From Bdellovibrio svalbardensis (GTDB lineage Bacteria; Bdellovibrionota; Bdellovibrionia; Bdellovibrionales; Bdellovibrionaceae), in NCBI RefSeq assembly GCF_029531655.1, contig NZ_JANRMI010000001.1:248001-312000 (forward strand): 64,000 nucleotides of DNA, in the 5' to 3' direction. Positions 1-9,297 of this stretch are shown in pieces. The notes beneath the pieces were generated by a model. The model did not search any database. It was not told the DNA's origin and saw only the letters and a list, made by a program, of their open reading frames with translations. Position numbers and translations under genes: made by a program. The stretch's first letter is position 1, and the number at the start of each line of letters is the position of its first letter.

Positions 1-1027
1 GTATGATTTGTAGGAGCTTTTCACGGTGTTCATTTGGAACATCGGCTTGTTTTAAGTAACCATCGACAGCGTTGTAGATGTTTTTGATGTCGGTTTGGTT
101 TTGGATATGCTTGGCAATCTTCTGTTGTACGACCTGATACAAAGCTTGGTTCAATATCAAAGGGATTCCGTACTTGTGCAGGGAACCCATCTCTTCGGTG
201 TAGTGGTAAGGCTGAATTGAGTAAGAGGAAATGACTAAGTCAGCTCCGTTATCAGCAGCTACGTGAGTTGAAAGGGTGTCCCTGATCTCGCCATCATAAT
301 AGAAGATCTCTTTGCCATCAGGGCGTTTGATTCCATAAGGAGCAAACACGGGTGGTAAGGACGTGGAGGCTGCTACCGCCTCACTGATGGTTGAATAATT
401 GATGTACTTGGTATTACTAGTTTTGAAAGACTCGTGGAAATTCCCGAAGATAGCTTTCCTTGAGTGATTGAGTTGTGTACCTACGATGAACAGTTCCACA
501 CCTAAACGAGCGAAGTCGTTGTCGATGAGGACCTCCTTACGCAGATAACTTTCAATTCCGCGGGTTGAAAACAGGCCGTTGAGTTTCAAACCGTTTTTCA
601 GAAGAGACTCAATGCCTCCGCTCACCAAGGTTTTATCCAACAGAGTGCGGGGAATAAACTTCAAGAGACCGCTTGAATTCAAATTGAAAATATCGCGATA
701 AGAAATCGGCTTCAAATAACGAAGATCTGATTTATCGAAAGAAGGATTAGTTCCAGATCCGATTTGAAAGGCGTTAATCAAAGATTCCACTGGATAGCCA
801 GCACCCAAAATCGAAGCGACAAAAGCTCCAGCGCTAGACCCGACATAACAACGAATGGTCATGGGATCGTCTTCGTTCGTGTTTTGACGCACCATCTCTT
901 TAGTGCCACCAGCGAACTTGAAACCTTTTTCCTGTAAAGCTAAGCAAACGCCAATATGGAAGGCGGCGGCTTTGATGCCTCCTCCACTTAATACCAGGGC
1001 TACTTTCTTTTTATCTTTAATACGCAT
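1..1027 (-). CDS. Patatin-like phospholipase, 3' end cut by window edge
   Basis: Read from the minus strand, the gene starts at ATG 1025-1027 and runs open for 342 codons to base 1, so the C-terminus is missing. It has the three patatin signatures: an oxyanion-hole glycine run SGGGIK (residues 14-19), the nucleophile elbow GSSAG (63-67, Ser65), and the second dyad element DGE (Asp245). Patatins hydrolyse acyl esters of phospholipids or neutral lipids through a Ser-Asp dyad. There is no signal peptide or membrane segment, so it is either cytoplasmic or exported by a route not visible here. No strong Shine-Dalgarno sequence precedes the start. In a predator it could act on prey or self membranes, but that is inference; the family also has housekeeping members. 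Confidence 0.85.
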   Translation of the reverse strand, partial: MRIKDKKKVALVLSGGGIKAAAFHIGVCLALQEKGFKFAGGTKEMVRQNTNEDDPMTIRCYVGSSAGAFVASILGAGYPVESLINAFQIGSGTNPSFDKSDLRYLKPISYRDIFNLNSSGLLKFIPRTLLDKTLVSGGIESLLKNGLKLNGLFSTRGIESYLRKEVLIDNDFARLGVELFIVGTQLNHSRKAIFGNFHESFKTSNTKYINYSTISEAVAASTSLPPVFAPYGIKRPDGKEIFYYDGEIRDTLSTHVAADNGADLVISSYSIQPYHYTEEMGSLHKYGIPLILNQALYQVVQQKIAKHIQNQTDIKNIYNAVDGYLKQADVPNEHREKLLQII

Positions 1028-1202
1028 ATTGATGACTTAAGTATCTGATTTCCTTTGGCCGCGAGCAAAGAGTTCTTTATTTGACCACGCAAAACTACAG
1101 ACAAAAGCATGCATAGTCAGACTTAGGTCCAGTGACCAAGAGTTGAATAGCCAGATCAAGGTCCTGTTTTTTCTTGAATTTGGATAAGTATTCACACTAA
1201 AT

Positions 1203-1230
1203 TTGACAGACTGAAGTCCTGTGATAAGTT
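1203..1230 (+). promoter_or_regulatory. Candidate sigma-70 promoter for the gene at 1292
   Basis: TTGACA (1203-1208) is followed after 16 bases by TAAGTT (1225-1230), about 60 bases before the start codon at 1292. The -35 box is perfect; the -10 box is fair. It is the best promoter candidate in the 264-base gap 1028-1291, which otherwise holds no gene or hairpin that I can support. Confidence 0.45.
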
Positions 1231-1291
1231 TGATTACGCAAGCTGAGTAGGGCTGACCACCTAACCCGAAATGCTTGAAATGAGGAATTAG

Positions 1292-1777
1292 ATGAACGTT
1301 GAAGCTACCGATTCTTGGTTACCGCTAACGGACTATTCCACTAAACACAAAATTAGTGTGAGTACCCTCCGCCGAAGAATCAAAGCCAACGACATCAGAT
1401 TCCGCTTTGAAGAAGGCAAGTACTTCATCATGGACGAACCGGTGAGTACCCATCAAAGAGTATATCGCCCCTCCCAAGAAAGCGACCTGGCTTTGGTGGG
1501 TGCTCATCAAGGAATGATGAAAGGTAGTGACATGGCTTCTTCAAAGGATGAATTGAAGGCTCAGGACCTGGCAGATAAAACCGTTAAGGTTAACAAGGAT
1601 GAGCCCATTCTGACCGCTGCGAACAAACTTCTGAATGAGTTGAAGAAAGCTTACACCCTGATCTTACAAGAAAAGGAAGAGCATATTCTCCAACTAAGAG
1701 ATGAAGTTGCGGATCTCAAGACTCTCGTTCGAGTTTTGGAATCCGAAAATGATCGCCTCAAAGGTTTTAAACAGTAA
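1292..1777 (+). CDS. Small HTH-like/coiled-coil protein, unknown function
   Basis: A 161-residue soluble protein. Residues about 12-50 look like a MerR/excisionase-style helix-turn-helix: a stretch with the pattern ISVSTLRRRIKAND resembles the recognition region where a first helix positions an Arg-rich second helix. The middle (60-105) is polar and probably flexible. The last 50 residues are heptad-patterned (LILQEKEEHILQLRDEVADL) and should form a coiled coil, suggesting a dimer. GAGGAA stands six bases before the ATG, supporting the start. It sits alone between a divergent patatin gene and a convergent pilin operon. The layout suggests a DNA-binding dimer, but I do not recognise a named family and the function is unknown. 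Confidence 0.75.
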   Translation: MNVEATDSWLPLTDYSTKHKISVSTLRRRIKANDIRFRFEEGKYFIMDEPVSTHQRVYRPSQESDLALVGAHQGMMKGSDMASSKDELKAQDLADKTVKVNKDEPILTAANKLLNELKKAYTLILQEKEEHILQLRDEVADLKTLVRVLESENDRLKGFKQ

Positions 1778-1843
1778 AAGTTTTAAGTTCCCGAACCCAC
1801 CCGTAAGTACCAAAACAGAGCTCTTTCCCGCCAGTAAGTAAAA

Positions 1844-2926
1844 CTACTGAATGCAGGCAAGGGCTCTTTTTGCATTTAAATTCGTTGCGAATATGGTTCG
1901 CGCCCGAGTGACTGTGTTTTTGACGACATTGCTGGTGGTGGCAGCGCCGGATTGATTTTTTAAGGCAAGCGTTCCTTTAAGTTCCAAATAGACTGAATTT
2001 ACACAGGCACCCTGTGGGGAGGCGATGATATCCGTGAAAAAGTTCGCGGGATCGACGCGGATACCTTTTTTGGTACCCAGATATTTGGCGATAAATGAGC
2101 TGGTATTGAACTCTCGGGGGTTATTCTGCAGCAGAACGGTGGTCTTGCCCTGAAGAGAATCTATTTTGACGAGATTCAAATCGGCTTTTCGCAGACAAAC
2201 AATATAAGTAGTGGAAGCATAGATCTCACTTCCGGTAATAAAGACCGAAGGTGTCTTCGCCGTTGCTGAATTATTCACATTCTTGGGGCTTCGCAAAAAC
2301 ACACTGGCATAATTGTAGATAATGGCATTGCCACTGGCATCCGTCTTGGCTTGGTCATCGTAGGGGTCCAATGCGGAATTCAAGTTCATGGTTGCGCTGG
2401 CAACCTCGTAGCGCCGTATATATCTTCGATCCGCATCGACAAGGGTGATTTCAGATGGTTTTTTTCCATCAGAAAATAAGGAATCTGTCGACGCATCGGC
2501 GGTTACCCGCAACTCATTGGCAGCCGCGGTTTTGTCGGCGTCATTCAACTCGGACCAGGCTCTTAAAACTCGCTCAGAACGAAGGTATCTATCTAAACTG
2601 GTATATCTAAAGACTGAATGTGTTGCATCGTTCATGCATTCAGAGGGTTCATCACCCGGGGAAATAGAGGTGAGACCGAAGTATTTTCCATCACCGCTGA
2701 CTAAGAGATCTTCGGCGGGCTCCAGTCGAGCGACATTGCGTATGTCGTTTTCAAGATTCTTAATCGCAAAAGACATTTCAATTTGGGTGGAGCTCCATCC
2801 ATCTAAATTCTGCTTCTCAGCGAAGAAGTAGTAGATCACGTTGATAGTCCCGCCAATAACCAAGGTTGCCAACCCGACGGCCAAAAGTAACTCAACCATA
2901 GTGTATCCGTAGTTCTTCAGTTTCAT
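1844..2926 (-). CDS. PilW-like minor pilin (prepilin N-terminus)
   Basis: Third gene of a minus-strand pilin operon, 360 residues. The N-terminus MKLKNYG-YTMVELLLAVGL is a type IV prepilin signature: cleavage after Gly7, Glu at mature position +5 (Glu12), then a hydrophobic helix of about 20 residues. The rest is a soluble, Ser/Thr/Asn-rich domain containing four cysteines. The start overlaps the stop of the preceding gene by four bases (ATGA), indicating translational coupling. Length and gene position match PilW-type minor pilins, which help start the pilus and may sit at its tip. It needs a prepilin peptidase and the pilus machine encoded elsewhere. A GspJ-like role in a type II secretion pseudopilus cannot be excluded. 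Confidence 0.82.
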   Translation of the reverse strand: MKLKNYGYTMVELLLAVGLATLVIGGTINVIYYFFAEKQNLDGWSSTQIEMSFAIKNLENDIRNVARLEPAEDLLVSGDGKYFGLTSISPGDEPSECMNDATHSVFRYTSLDRYLRSERVLRAWSELNDADKTAAANELRVTADASTDSLFSDGKKPSEITLVDADRRYIRRYEVASATMNLNSALDPYDDQAKTDASGNAIIYNYASVFLRSPKNVNNSATAKTPSVFITGSEIYASTTYIVCLRKADLNLVKIDSLQGKTTVLLQNNPREFNTSSFIAKYLGTKKGIRVDPANFFTDIIASPQGACVNSVYLELKGTLALKNQSGAATTSNVVKNTVTRARTIFATNLNAKRALACIQ

Positions 2927-3411
2927 CTTTTAAATATCACCACTTGGCTGTTGAGCTGAGTTTTGCCTTCGGCATCACTCCAACCCCAAACTTGTAAAGT
3001 AACTTTTCTCAAAGTGTCAGAGTACTTCGGTAGCTTCAAACCGCTGGAACTAAAAGTCGCGTCAATAGTTGAACCAGGCTCCATCTGCCAGCCGATATAA
3101 ATTTGATTGTCGACGATATTTGGAGCAGGACATTTTCCGCTCACCAGGCTTACCTGTGATTCGGAAACAAATGTTTTATCCGCCTTATAAACTCGCATCA
3201 AACATTGGCCCATCGGAGTGAGATCCGCGATTTGCAAACCTTTCAGTTCAATCACATTGTCGGTTAAAATCTCTTTTAGAATAATGGATCGATCCACATG
3301 AGTGACATGTTTGCGCGAAGACAGCACAAAAAAAAGAAAGACGGAAACTCCGATAACGGAGATTCCGATGGCCAGCATTACTTCGATGAGAGTCATTCCT
3401 CGACTGTTCAT
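2923..3411 (-). CDS. PilV/GspI-like minor pilin (prepilin N-terminus)
   Basis: Second gene of the pilin operon. I take ATG 3409-3411 as the start rather than the in-frame codon at 3435: it is preceded by AAGGAA, lies one base after the stop of the upstream gene, and gives a short leader MNSRG followed by MTLIEVMLAIGISVIGV with Glu at mature +5. The product is 162 residues: a prepilin leader, one hydrophobic N-terminal helix that doubles as assembly helix, and a small globular domain of about 125 residues. Such proteins act as minor pilins in the priming complex of type IV pili or type II pseudopili. The tight coupling with its neighbours suggests the three products assemble together at the inner membrane. 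Confidence 0.82.
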   Translation of the reverse strand: MNSRGMTLIEVMLAIGISVIGVSVFLFFVLSSRKHVTHVDRSIILKEILTDNVIELKGLQIADLTPMGQCLMRVYKADKTFVSESQVSLVSGKCPAPNIVDNQIYIGWQMEPGSTIDATFSSSGLKLPKYSDTLRKVTLQVWGWSDAEGKTQLNSQVVIFKR

Positions 3412-3412
3412 T

Positions 3413-5962
3413 TTACTTACTATTCCTTGTTTCAATGACTGGCTGATCGACGCCTACAATGGAGCCAATGTTGCGATAGTCTGAGGCGGGTGCTGTATGT
3501 ACGAAAATATAGCGACCATTGTTAACAGAAGGCAGAACTCCGTAGGGGTCATAAGGAGCTGTTGGAGTGCTGGGAACCAGATATGCAACATTTGACTCCA
3601 CACAGGGGGTCATCGGAGGCTTTGCATAATAGTAAACACCACGATCATAGGCGAAATGTTTATGAGACAGATCAAAGGGAACATCGGTGACGAAACGACT
3701 TTCTCCTCCATCATGTAGAGGTGTGTTCAAATCTCTTTTTCCCGGAATTACCATGGCATCAAAGTCCACATAGATACGAATTCCTGTGAGGAAGAGATCG
3801 GACTCCTGCCGTGCGTTTCCCATAGCGACGTTCTGAACTTTGAAAACATTTGGATAATAGATCTGAGGCAAATGACCACTTTCGTAGTACTTCGAACTGG
3901 GAGCCGGAAGCGGTGAAAGAGGAGCGCCCGCGTAGGCCGGCATACTGGCAGCATCAGTAATGAGACTTCCGGCTAAAGGAGGCAAAGGTTGTCCGGCCAG
4001 AGTCACCATACATTGATTTGCAGTGAATTGATTGGCCGATGAGTCCGGTCCACTCCACAGACCTTGTAAATAAAAAGGATTACTAACGTTGGTGGCGGAA
4101 GTGGTGATGAGGCTGATATTGTTCAAATAGAAACGACGATATCCATACTTAAAACCATCTTCCTCATAGCGAGTGTCGGTCAAATTATGATTAATCGGTT
4201 TGATCTTTCCGCCGGAAGTAGGCCAGTAAGATTTGAATTGAGTGCTGTTCATGGGAATATAAAAGGGACTGATAAGATGCACTTGCTCTGGAGAAAGAAG
4301 AACCATGGAAATGGAAGTCTTTCCCGAGGCTGTTGTGTCTTGATTGAACATCACTTCGCGAAGCCTTGCCGAATCCACACTTAGCGGGGAAGTCAGATCA
4401 CTTTGCATACCCCGCAAGGTGACGGTGTCTTCACCCACCACCCAAAGTGACAAGTTTTTTCTTGCGGCATTATTGGAAAGAGAACCCACCATCAATCCTT
4501 GCAAGTTGGATTGCTTAATCTCAGTGGGTACTTTTAAATAAATCACTCGACGGAGAAGACGATCCTTCAAAGATGGATCAGCAAGTTGAGCGGGATCGAA
4601 ATTGTTTAAGGCCAAGGCCTCCATGTCGAGTCTTGATGTTTTTGGACAAGCGAGGCCCGATCCCACCAACGCATACTGTTTCAGGAATTTTTTATCCCAC
4701 ACTGGACAATCTTCATAGGCAGAGGTCGGTGCGCTAACAACTTGCCCACATACTTGAGCATCTTCCTCGAGTGCTTCAAGATTGTCCCAATTCATTGTTG
4801 GCGAAGGAACAGCCTCAGAATCCGAAGTATAAAGATATCCATCGAGCCCAGCGTCTTTGCGCCATTTACTAAAGCCTTTAGGAAAGTGTTCTGAGTGAGA
4901 GCAGTACTTCTTGGTCGTGAAAGAGTCCGTTTTGGAAATACAAGTAGGGTTATTGCGAACTCCAAACTCATTGGCCCCTGCGTAGCCATAATAAAAGATG
5001 GAATATTTATCGACATCATTGAAGTAAGTTCCAGAGTCGGAGGCCTTCCAGGCTTCCAATGGAGGAGCTCCACCAAACAGAGCCTGCGGGTAGACGTTGG
5101 TTTTCACAGAGGTCTTCGAGAGTGGGCCGGCAGCATGATTGATCACTTGCTGATTCAAAGTTTCTGCCAGCGCAGAATCTTTTGTAAAGATCATCGAGCC
5201 CGCACCATAAGTTGACCAGTATTGTCCTGATGGACCACCCCAGATATCAGCGTAAGGAGCCAGTAGCGTCGAAAGATTTCCATAACCTGGATTCGGCGCT
5301 GGAATAACATAAGGAGTATAGTAGATGCCGCCACCGAACTGCATGCGATCACCTTGAAGAATGGTGCCGTACTCTCCAGGCCATATACTGGGAGAGCCAT
5401 TCCAATCGGTATTTGGATTCGGTCGATGAATCATGGAATACGCATTGAGTGGACCCTTGGTGTAGATGCGACGATCTTTGGCGATCATCGAGGCCGGGAA
5501 GTCTTCGTTATAGCCGCGATTTATAGAGACAGGATTCGTACTTCCTGAAAAAAGAAGGTAATCGGAAACATCGAGAACTTTGACACGCTTTTTGAAAATA
5601 GAAGTGAGATTTCGATACTTCCCGGTCGCCGTCATTTCGAAATTTTTTGTTGTAAAATTAAAAGTGGTATCAACTTTCCAAGTGACACCGCTGGGAAGTG
5701 TGCCGGTTACATTGAACGTCGCTGCCTTCAAGCAGCTTCCATCCGGAGGTGGCTCCCACAATCGGCGGGAAAGAGCAGACTCCATCACCGCAAAAGATGA
5801 ACTTGTGGCTTCATCAAGAAGAACTTGGTCGAAGTCGGTGGATTTATAATTATAATCTTTAGTAAAGACATCCAGGGAGCTCATCAATACGATGACTCCG
5901 ACAACGCAAAGTACGGATACGATCAATAGGGTGGCCTGCCCCCTACGTCCCAGATATACCAA
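3413..5962 (-). CDS. Giant PilX/GspK-like pilin-fold protein
   Basis: First and largest gene of the pilin operon, about 849 residues. The frame is open from ATG 5998, which has no ribosome site; I prefer TTG 5960-5962, which has GGAGGT (5966-5971) just upstream and gives the compact leader MVYLGRRG followed by QATLLIVSVLCVVGVIVL. Both starts keep the Gly-Gln cleavage site and the hydrophobic helix. Mature position +5 is Leu, not Glu, as in GspK/PilX-type proteins. The remaining roughly 800 residues are a large exported domain rich in Tyr, Pro, Asn and Ser with several cysteines, far longer than usual PilX or GspK (about 180-330 residues). It could be a tip adhesin. I recognise no named domain in the body. 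Confidence 0.75.
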   Translation of the reverse strand: MVYLGRRGQATLLIVSVLCVVGVIVLMSSLDVFTKDYNYKSTDFDQVLLDEATSSSFAVMESALSRRLWEPPPDGSCLKAATFNVTGTLPSGVTWKVDTTFNFTTKNFEMTATGKYRNLTSIFKKRVKVLDVSDYLLFSGSTNPVSINRGYNEDFPASMIAKDRRIYTKGPLNAYSMIHRPNPNTDWNGSPSIWPGEYGTILQGDRMQFGGGIYYTPYVIPAPNPGYGNLSTLLAPYADIWGGPSGQYWSTYGAGSMIFTKDSALAETLNQQVINHAAGPLSKTSVKTNVYPQALFGGAPPLEAWKASDSGTYFNDVDKYSIFYYGYAGANEFGVRNNPTCISKTDSFTTKKYCSHSEHFPKGFSKWRKDAGLDGYLYTSDSEAVPSPTMNWDNLEALEEDAQVCGQVVSAPTSAYEDCPVWDKKFLKQYALVGSGLACPKTSRLDMEALALNNFDPAQLADPSLKDRLLRRVIYLKVPTEIKQSNLQGLMVGSLSNNAARKNLSLWVVGEDTVTLRGMQSDLTSPLSVDSARLREVMFNQDTTASGKTSISMVLLSPEQVHLISPFYIPMNSTQFKSYWPTSGGKIKPINHNLTDTRYEEDGFKYGYRRFYLNNISLITTSATNVSNPFYLQGLWSGPDSSANQFTANQCMVTLAGQPLPPLAGSLITDAASMPAYAGAPLSPLPAPSSKYYESGHLPQIYYPNVFKVQNVAMGNARQESDLFLTGIRIYVDFDAMVIPGKRDLNTPLHDGGESRFVTDVPFDLSHKHFAYDRGVYYYAKPPMTPCVESNVAYLVPSTPTAPYDPYGVLPSVNNGRYIFVHTAPASDYRNIGSIVGVDQPVIETRNSK

Positions 5963-6067
5963 ATGACCTCCGATAGCCTTAGAATAACCAACATTCACGG
6001 AGGCACAAAGGTTCTCGAAATCAGAGTCTCGTTTCTGGACGTTTATAAAAATCGAAAAGCAGATTCC

Positions 6068-6589
6068 TTACGGCATGTAGCTTTGATCGCTCTGGCACTT
6101 TTTGTTGGTCTTATGACGATAGCAATAGGGACTCATAAGATTTTGGTCTTTCCAAATTCCCATTCGCGTTCTTTTGGCTTCCGAAACGGCGGCTATATAT
6201 CTTCCGTGGGAGTATTTCGTAGAATCGTAGGCCCAACCATTTTTAACGATCTCTTGATTGATATTCCGACCATTTAAGAACACCGTGCAGGTTAGGCGGT
6301 CGTAGGATTTCCCGTCGCACTCAAGATCAACTTTGTGGCCCTTCAGAAGAGCCTCAGTAAAGTGCTTCGCATCTTTCCCAAACTTCTGTGAAAGCTCTGG
6401 GCAATCGATTCCGGCGAAACGAATCTTCAAAGATTTATTACCATATTGAACCCGGCAGGTGTCTCCGTCGTGGCAGCGCTCAACCTGCCCGGAAATTTTA
6501 AAGACTTCAGCGGGCTTCTTTTTTCGGGCGAAGGAAATTGGAGTGAATGCGATGAGGGTGGAAAAAAACAAAGCTGCAAATTTATTCAT
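6068..6589 (-). CDS. Secreted thermonuclease (SNase) family nuclease
   Basis: A 173-residue exported nuclease of the staphylococcal nuclease fold. Start chosen at ATG 6587-6589, with GAGG seven bases upstream; the frame extends to a TTG at 6601 without better support. Residues 1-21 form a signal peptide (MNKFAALFFSTLIAFTPISFA). The domain opens with HDGDTC, the usual metal and substrate region, followed by IRFAGIDCPEL, which supplies the Arg and Glu equivalent to Arg35 and Glu43, and YDRLTCTV, which supplies the Arg87 equivalent. All three active residues are therefore present. Such enzymes cut DNA and RNA with calcium. It probably degrades nucleic acid in the periplasm or in prey. It lies between lon and the pilin operon in the same direction. 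Confidence 0.88.
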   Translation of the reverse strand: MNKFAALFFSTLIAFTPISFARKKKPAEVFKISGQVERCHDGDTCRVQYGNKSLKIRFAGIDCPELSQKFGKDAKHFTEALLKGHKVDLECDGKSYDRLTCTVFLNGRNINQEIVKNGWAYDSTKYSHGRYIAAVSEAKRTRMGIWKDQNLMSPYCYRHKTNKKCQSDQSYMP

Positions 6590-6653
6590 GAAGAACCTCA
6601 AGCATTAAATTCTACGCGAATCAAAGTGGGAGGCAAGGCCTTCGGAATGCAGA

Positions 6654-6691
6654 AACGAAAAAAGGACTGATTGCTCAGTCCTTTTTTCGTT
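6654..6691 (-). terminator. Strong hairpin terminator downstream of lon
   Basis: A perfect inverted repeat with 17-base arms (6654-6670 and 6675-6691) and a four-base loop (ttgc). The arms carry A-runs and T-runs on both sides of an AGGACTGA core, so it can work in both directions. It separates lon from the nuclease gene. Confidence 0.85.
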
Positions 6692-6727
6692 CGTCGTTTA
6701 GGGAGGGGCGACGGGCTTGGCAGCTTA

Positions 6728-9133
6728 TTAGGCAGCCAAGCTCTTTGATTTTTTTGCTTCTTTTTTAACCGCAGGCTTCTTTGTTTGGTTTGCAGCGTCT
6801 CTGTCGAAAGCTACTGCGAACACTTCATCGAGGTTTTCTGCGAAGATAAAGTTGATCTTGTCTTTGAAAACTTTCGGAATATCCGCCAAGTCTTTTTTAC
6901 AAGCCATTGGGATCACGATATTCGTAATACCTAGGTTCAAAGCTGCAAGACACTTCTCACGAATACCGCCTACTGGAAGAACGCGACCTTGAAGAGTCAC
7001 TTCACCTGTCATTGCCAAGTCATGGCGTACAGGAGTTCCAGTCATCAAACTTACAAGTGCTGTTGTAAGAGTGATACCTGCAGAAGGGCCATCTTTAGGG
7101 ATCGCGCCTGCTGGCAAATGGATGTGGATGTCGTACTTATCAAAGAAGTCTTCAGGGATACTGAGTTCTTCCATGTGTGCACGAGCGTATGACATCGCCG
7201 CGTGAGCGGACTCTTTCATCACGTCGCCAAGTTGACCCGTGAGTGTTAGATGTCCTTTACCTTTCATTTTCAAAGCTTCGATAGTCAACACTTCGCCACC
7301 AGCCTGTGTCCATGCAAGACCTTGCACAACACCAACCTGAGAATCAGTGATTTTATCGTCGCGGAGGAATCTAGGAGGACCAAGAAGTTCTGGAACTGTT
7401 GTTGCGTTTACTTCAACAAAAGTTTTTTCGCCCATCACAACCATTTTTGCCACCTTACGGCAAACTGATCCAACTTCACGCTCAAGGTTACGAAGTCCTG
7501 CTTCACGAGTGTAGCCCGCGATCAAATACTTGATACCTTCGTCTGTGAAAGAGACGTTTTCTTCTGTGATACCATTTGCCTCAACTTGTCTTCTGATCAA
7601 ATGTTTTTTAGTGATCAAAAGCTTGTCATTCTCTGTGTAACCAGGAATGTTCAAGATTTCCATACGATCGCGCAATGCTGGTGGAATGTTTTCCAATACA
7701 TTGGCAGTCGCGATGAACAACACGTTTGAAAGGTCGAAATCGACGTTCAAATAGTTGTCACGGAAAGTTGCATTTTGTTCTGGATCCAAAACCTCAAGCA
7801 TCGCTGCTGAAGGGTCACCGCGGAAATCAGAACCCAATTTATCAACTTCATCGAGTACGATAACTGGATTGTTTGTTTTCGCTTGGCGAAGTGCTTGGAT
7901 AATCTTACCTGGCATCGCACCTACATATGTACGGCGGTGACCACGGATTTCCGCTTCATCTTTCACGCCGCCCAAAGCGATACGGAAGTATTCACGGCCC
8001 ATCGCGCGAGCGATAGATTTACCCAAAGATGTTTTACCTACTCCTGGAGGACCACCGAAGCAAAGGATTGGACCTTTGAGGTTTGGCTTAAGTTTACGTA
8101 CAGCCAAGAACTCCATGATACGGTCTTTTGCTTTTTCAAGTTCATAGTGATCTTCATCAAGAATTTCTTTTGAACGCTTAAGATCGATATTGTCTTCGCT
8201 CTTTTTACCCCATGGAAGATCAGCCATCCAGTCTAGGTAAGTGCGAACCATTGTTGCTTCAGAAGCATCTGGATGCATACGCTCCAAACGTCCAAGCTGT
8301 TTCATTGCTTCAGCTTCTACGTGGGGTGGCATTCCAGCGTTTGTCAACTTGTCGCGAAGTTCGTCCATCTCTTCAGATTTAGAGTCTTGTTCGCCAAGTT
8401 CATTCTTTATAGCTTTCATTTGCTCGCGCAAGAAGTACTCACGTTGAGATTTCGACATGTCTTCTTTTGCATTGCCACGAGTTTTACCTTGAGTTTGCAT
8501 AACTTCAAGTTCTGCAGCCAAGATCTCGTTAACAATTTTAAGTCTTTCAGTAGCATCGTGAGTCTCAAGAACTTTTTGAGCGCTATCAACTTTGATACCC
8601 AAGTTTGAAGCAATCAAATCAGCGATGCGACCTGGATCAGAAACATCATCCAATACCAACAAGATATCTGGAGAAAGAGGGCGACCCAACGCGATGATGC
8701 GTTCGATATGCTCTTTTGCTGTTCTGATCAAAGCCTCATTTTCCACAACTGTTTTTTGAGTTGGGATATCTTCGATCTTTTCAACAGCCACTTCGAATGA
8801 AGGAGATGTTTTGGAATAATTTTTAACGCGGCCTTTTGCCACACCTTGGATAAGGATTTTTACGCGACCATCAGAAAGCTTTCTCATTCTCATGATCATC
8901 GCAATTGTGCCCACAGTGTAGATATTTTCCGGAGAAGGGTTTTCCTCAGAGATATCTTTTTGTGACGCCAAGAAGATAAGGCGGTTTTTTGCCAAAGCTT
9001 CTTCAACTGAGCGAATAGAAGAATCACGTCCTACAAAAAGTGGGATAATCATGTAAGGGAAAACAACGATGTCTCTCACAGGTAGCATTGGAAGTGTCTG
9101 TGGGATTTCTAATACTTTATCGTCAAAACTCAT
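6728..9133 (-). CDS. lon: ATP-dependent protease Lon
   Basis: An 801-residue cytoplasmic Lon protease, usual length for the bacterial LonA family. Order of domains: N-terminal substrate-binding LON domain (1-210), coiled coil (220-300), AAA+ module with Walker [10 protein letters not shown], Walker [10 protein letters not shown], and the C-terminal protease with the Ser-Lys dyad in PKDGPSAG (Ser684) and in GIREKCLAA (Lys727). It degrades misfolded and regulatory proteins. The C-terminal 20 residues are a Lys/Ala-rich tail. The ATG has GGAGGAG just upstream. It is a single-gene unit ended by the hairpin at 6654-6691, with a palindromic operator candidate at 9229-9246. Heat-shock control would be usual, but I cannot read a specific sigma site. 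Confidence 0.97.
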   Translation of the reverse strand: MSFDDKVLEIPQTLPMLPVRDIVVFPYMIIPLFVGRDSSIRSVEEALAKNRLIFLASQKDISEENPSPENIYTVGTIAMIMRMRKLSDGRVKILIQGVAKGRVKNYSKTSPSFEVAVEKIEDIPTQKTVVENEALIRTAKEHIERIIALGRPLSPDILLVLDDVSDPGRIADLIASNLGIKVDSAQKVLETHDATERLKIVNEILAAELEVMQTQGKTRGNAKEDMSKSQREYFLREQMKAIKNELGEQDSKSEEMDELRDKLTNAGMPPHVEAEAMKQLGRLERMHPDASEATMVRTYLDWMADLPWGKKSEDNIDLKRSKEILDEDHYELEKAKDRIMEFLAVRKLKPNLKGPILCFGGPPGVGKTSLGKSIARAMGREYFRIALGGVKDEAEIRGHRRTYVGAMPGKIIQALRQAKTNNPVIVLDEVDKLGSDFRGDPSAAMLEVLDPEQNATFRDNYLNVDFDLSNVLFIATANVLENIPPALRDRMEILNIPGYTENDKLLITKKHLIRRQVEANGITEENVSFTDEGIKYLIAGYTREAGLRNLEREVGSVCRKVAKMVVMGEKTFVEVNATTVPELLGPPRFLRDDKITDSQVGVVQGLAWTQAGGEVLTIEALKMKGKGHLTLTGQLGDVMKESAHAAMSYARAHMEELSIPEDFFDKYDIHIHLPAGAIPKDGPSAGITLTTALVSLMTGTPVRHDLAMTGEVTLQGRVLPVGGIREKCLAALNLGITNIVIPMACKKDLADIPKVFKDKINFIFAENLDEVFAVAFDRDAANQTKKPAVKKEAKKSKSLAA

Positions 9134-9228
9134 ACCGCTCCTCCGCGTTGATGCGGGAATTGTGTTTTCTTGGTATGAATCTTCTCGGCGTGAGACAGTT
9201 GGAGCTTAAATAAAAACTAAAAATATGG

Positions 9229-9246
9229 ACTGACATCCATGTCAGT
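9229..9246 (-). promoter_or_regulatory. Palindrome upstream of lon, operator or promoter candidate
   Basis: ACTGACAT-CC-ATGTCAGT is an 8+2+8 perfect palindrome 96 bases upstream of the lon start. On the minus strand it carries CTGACA, which could be a -35 box, and is followed by an A/T-rich stretch (CATATTTTTAG). A dimeric regulator of lon is a reasonable reading. Confidence 0.4.
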
Positions 9247-9297
9247 AGACCTCATCCAATGAGAGCTAGACGTGTAAACCTACTCTCGCAGGATGTA

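Noticed and set aside
5963-6277. 104-codon plus-strand frame between the pilin operon and nuclease gene
   Set aside because: Overlaps the nuclease gene in antisense and has no ribosome site or family resemblance.
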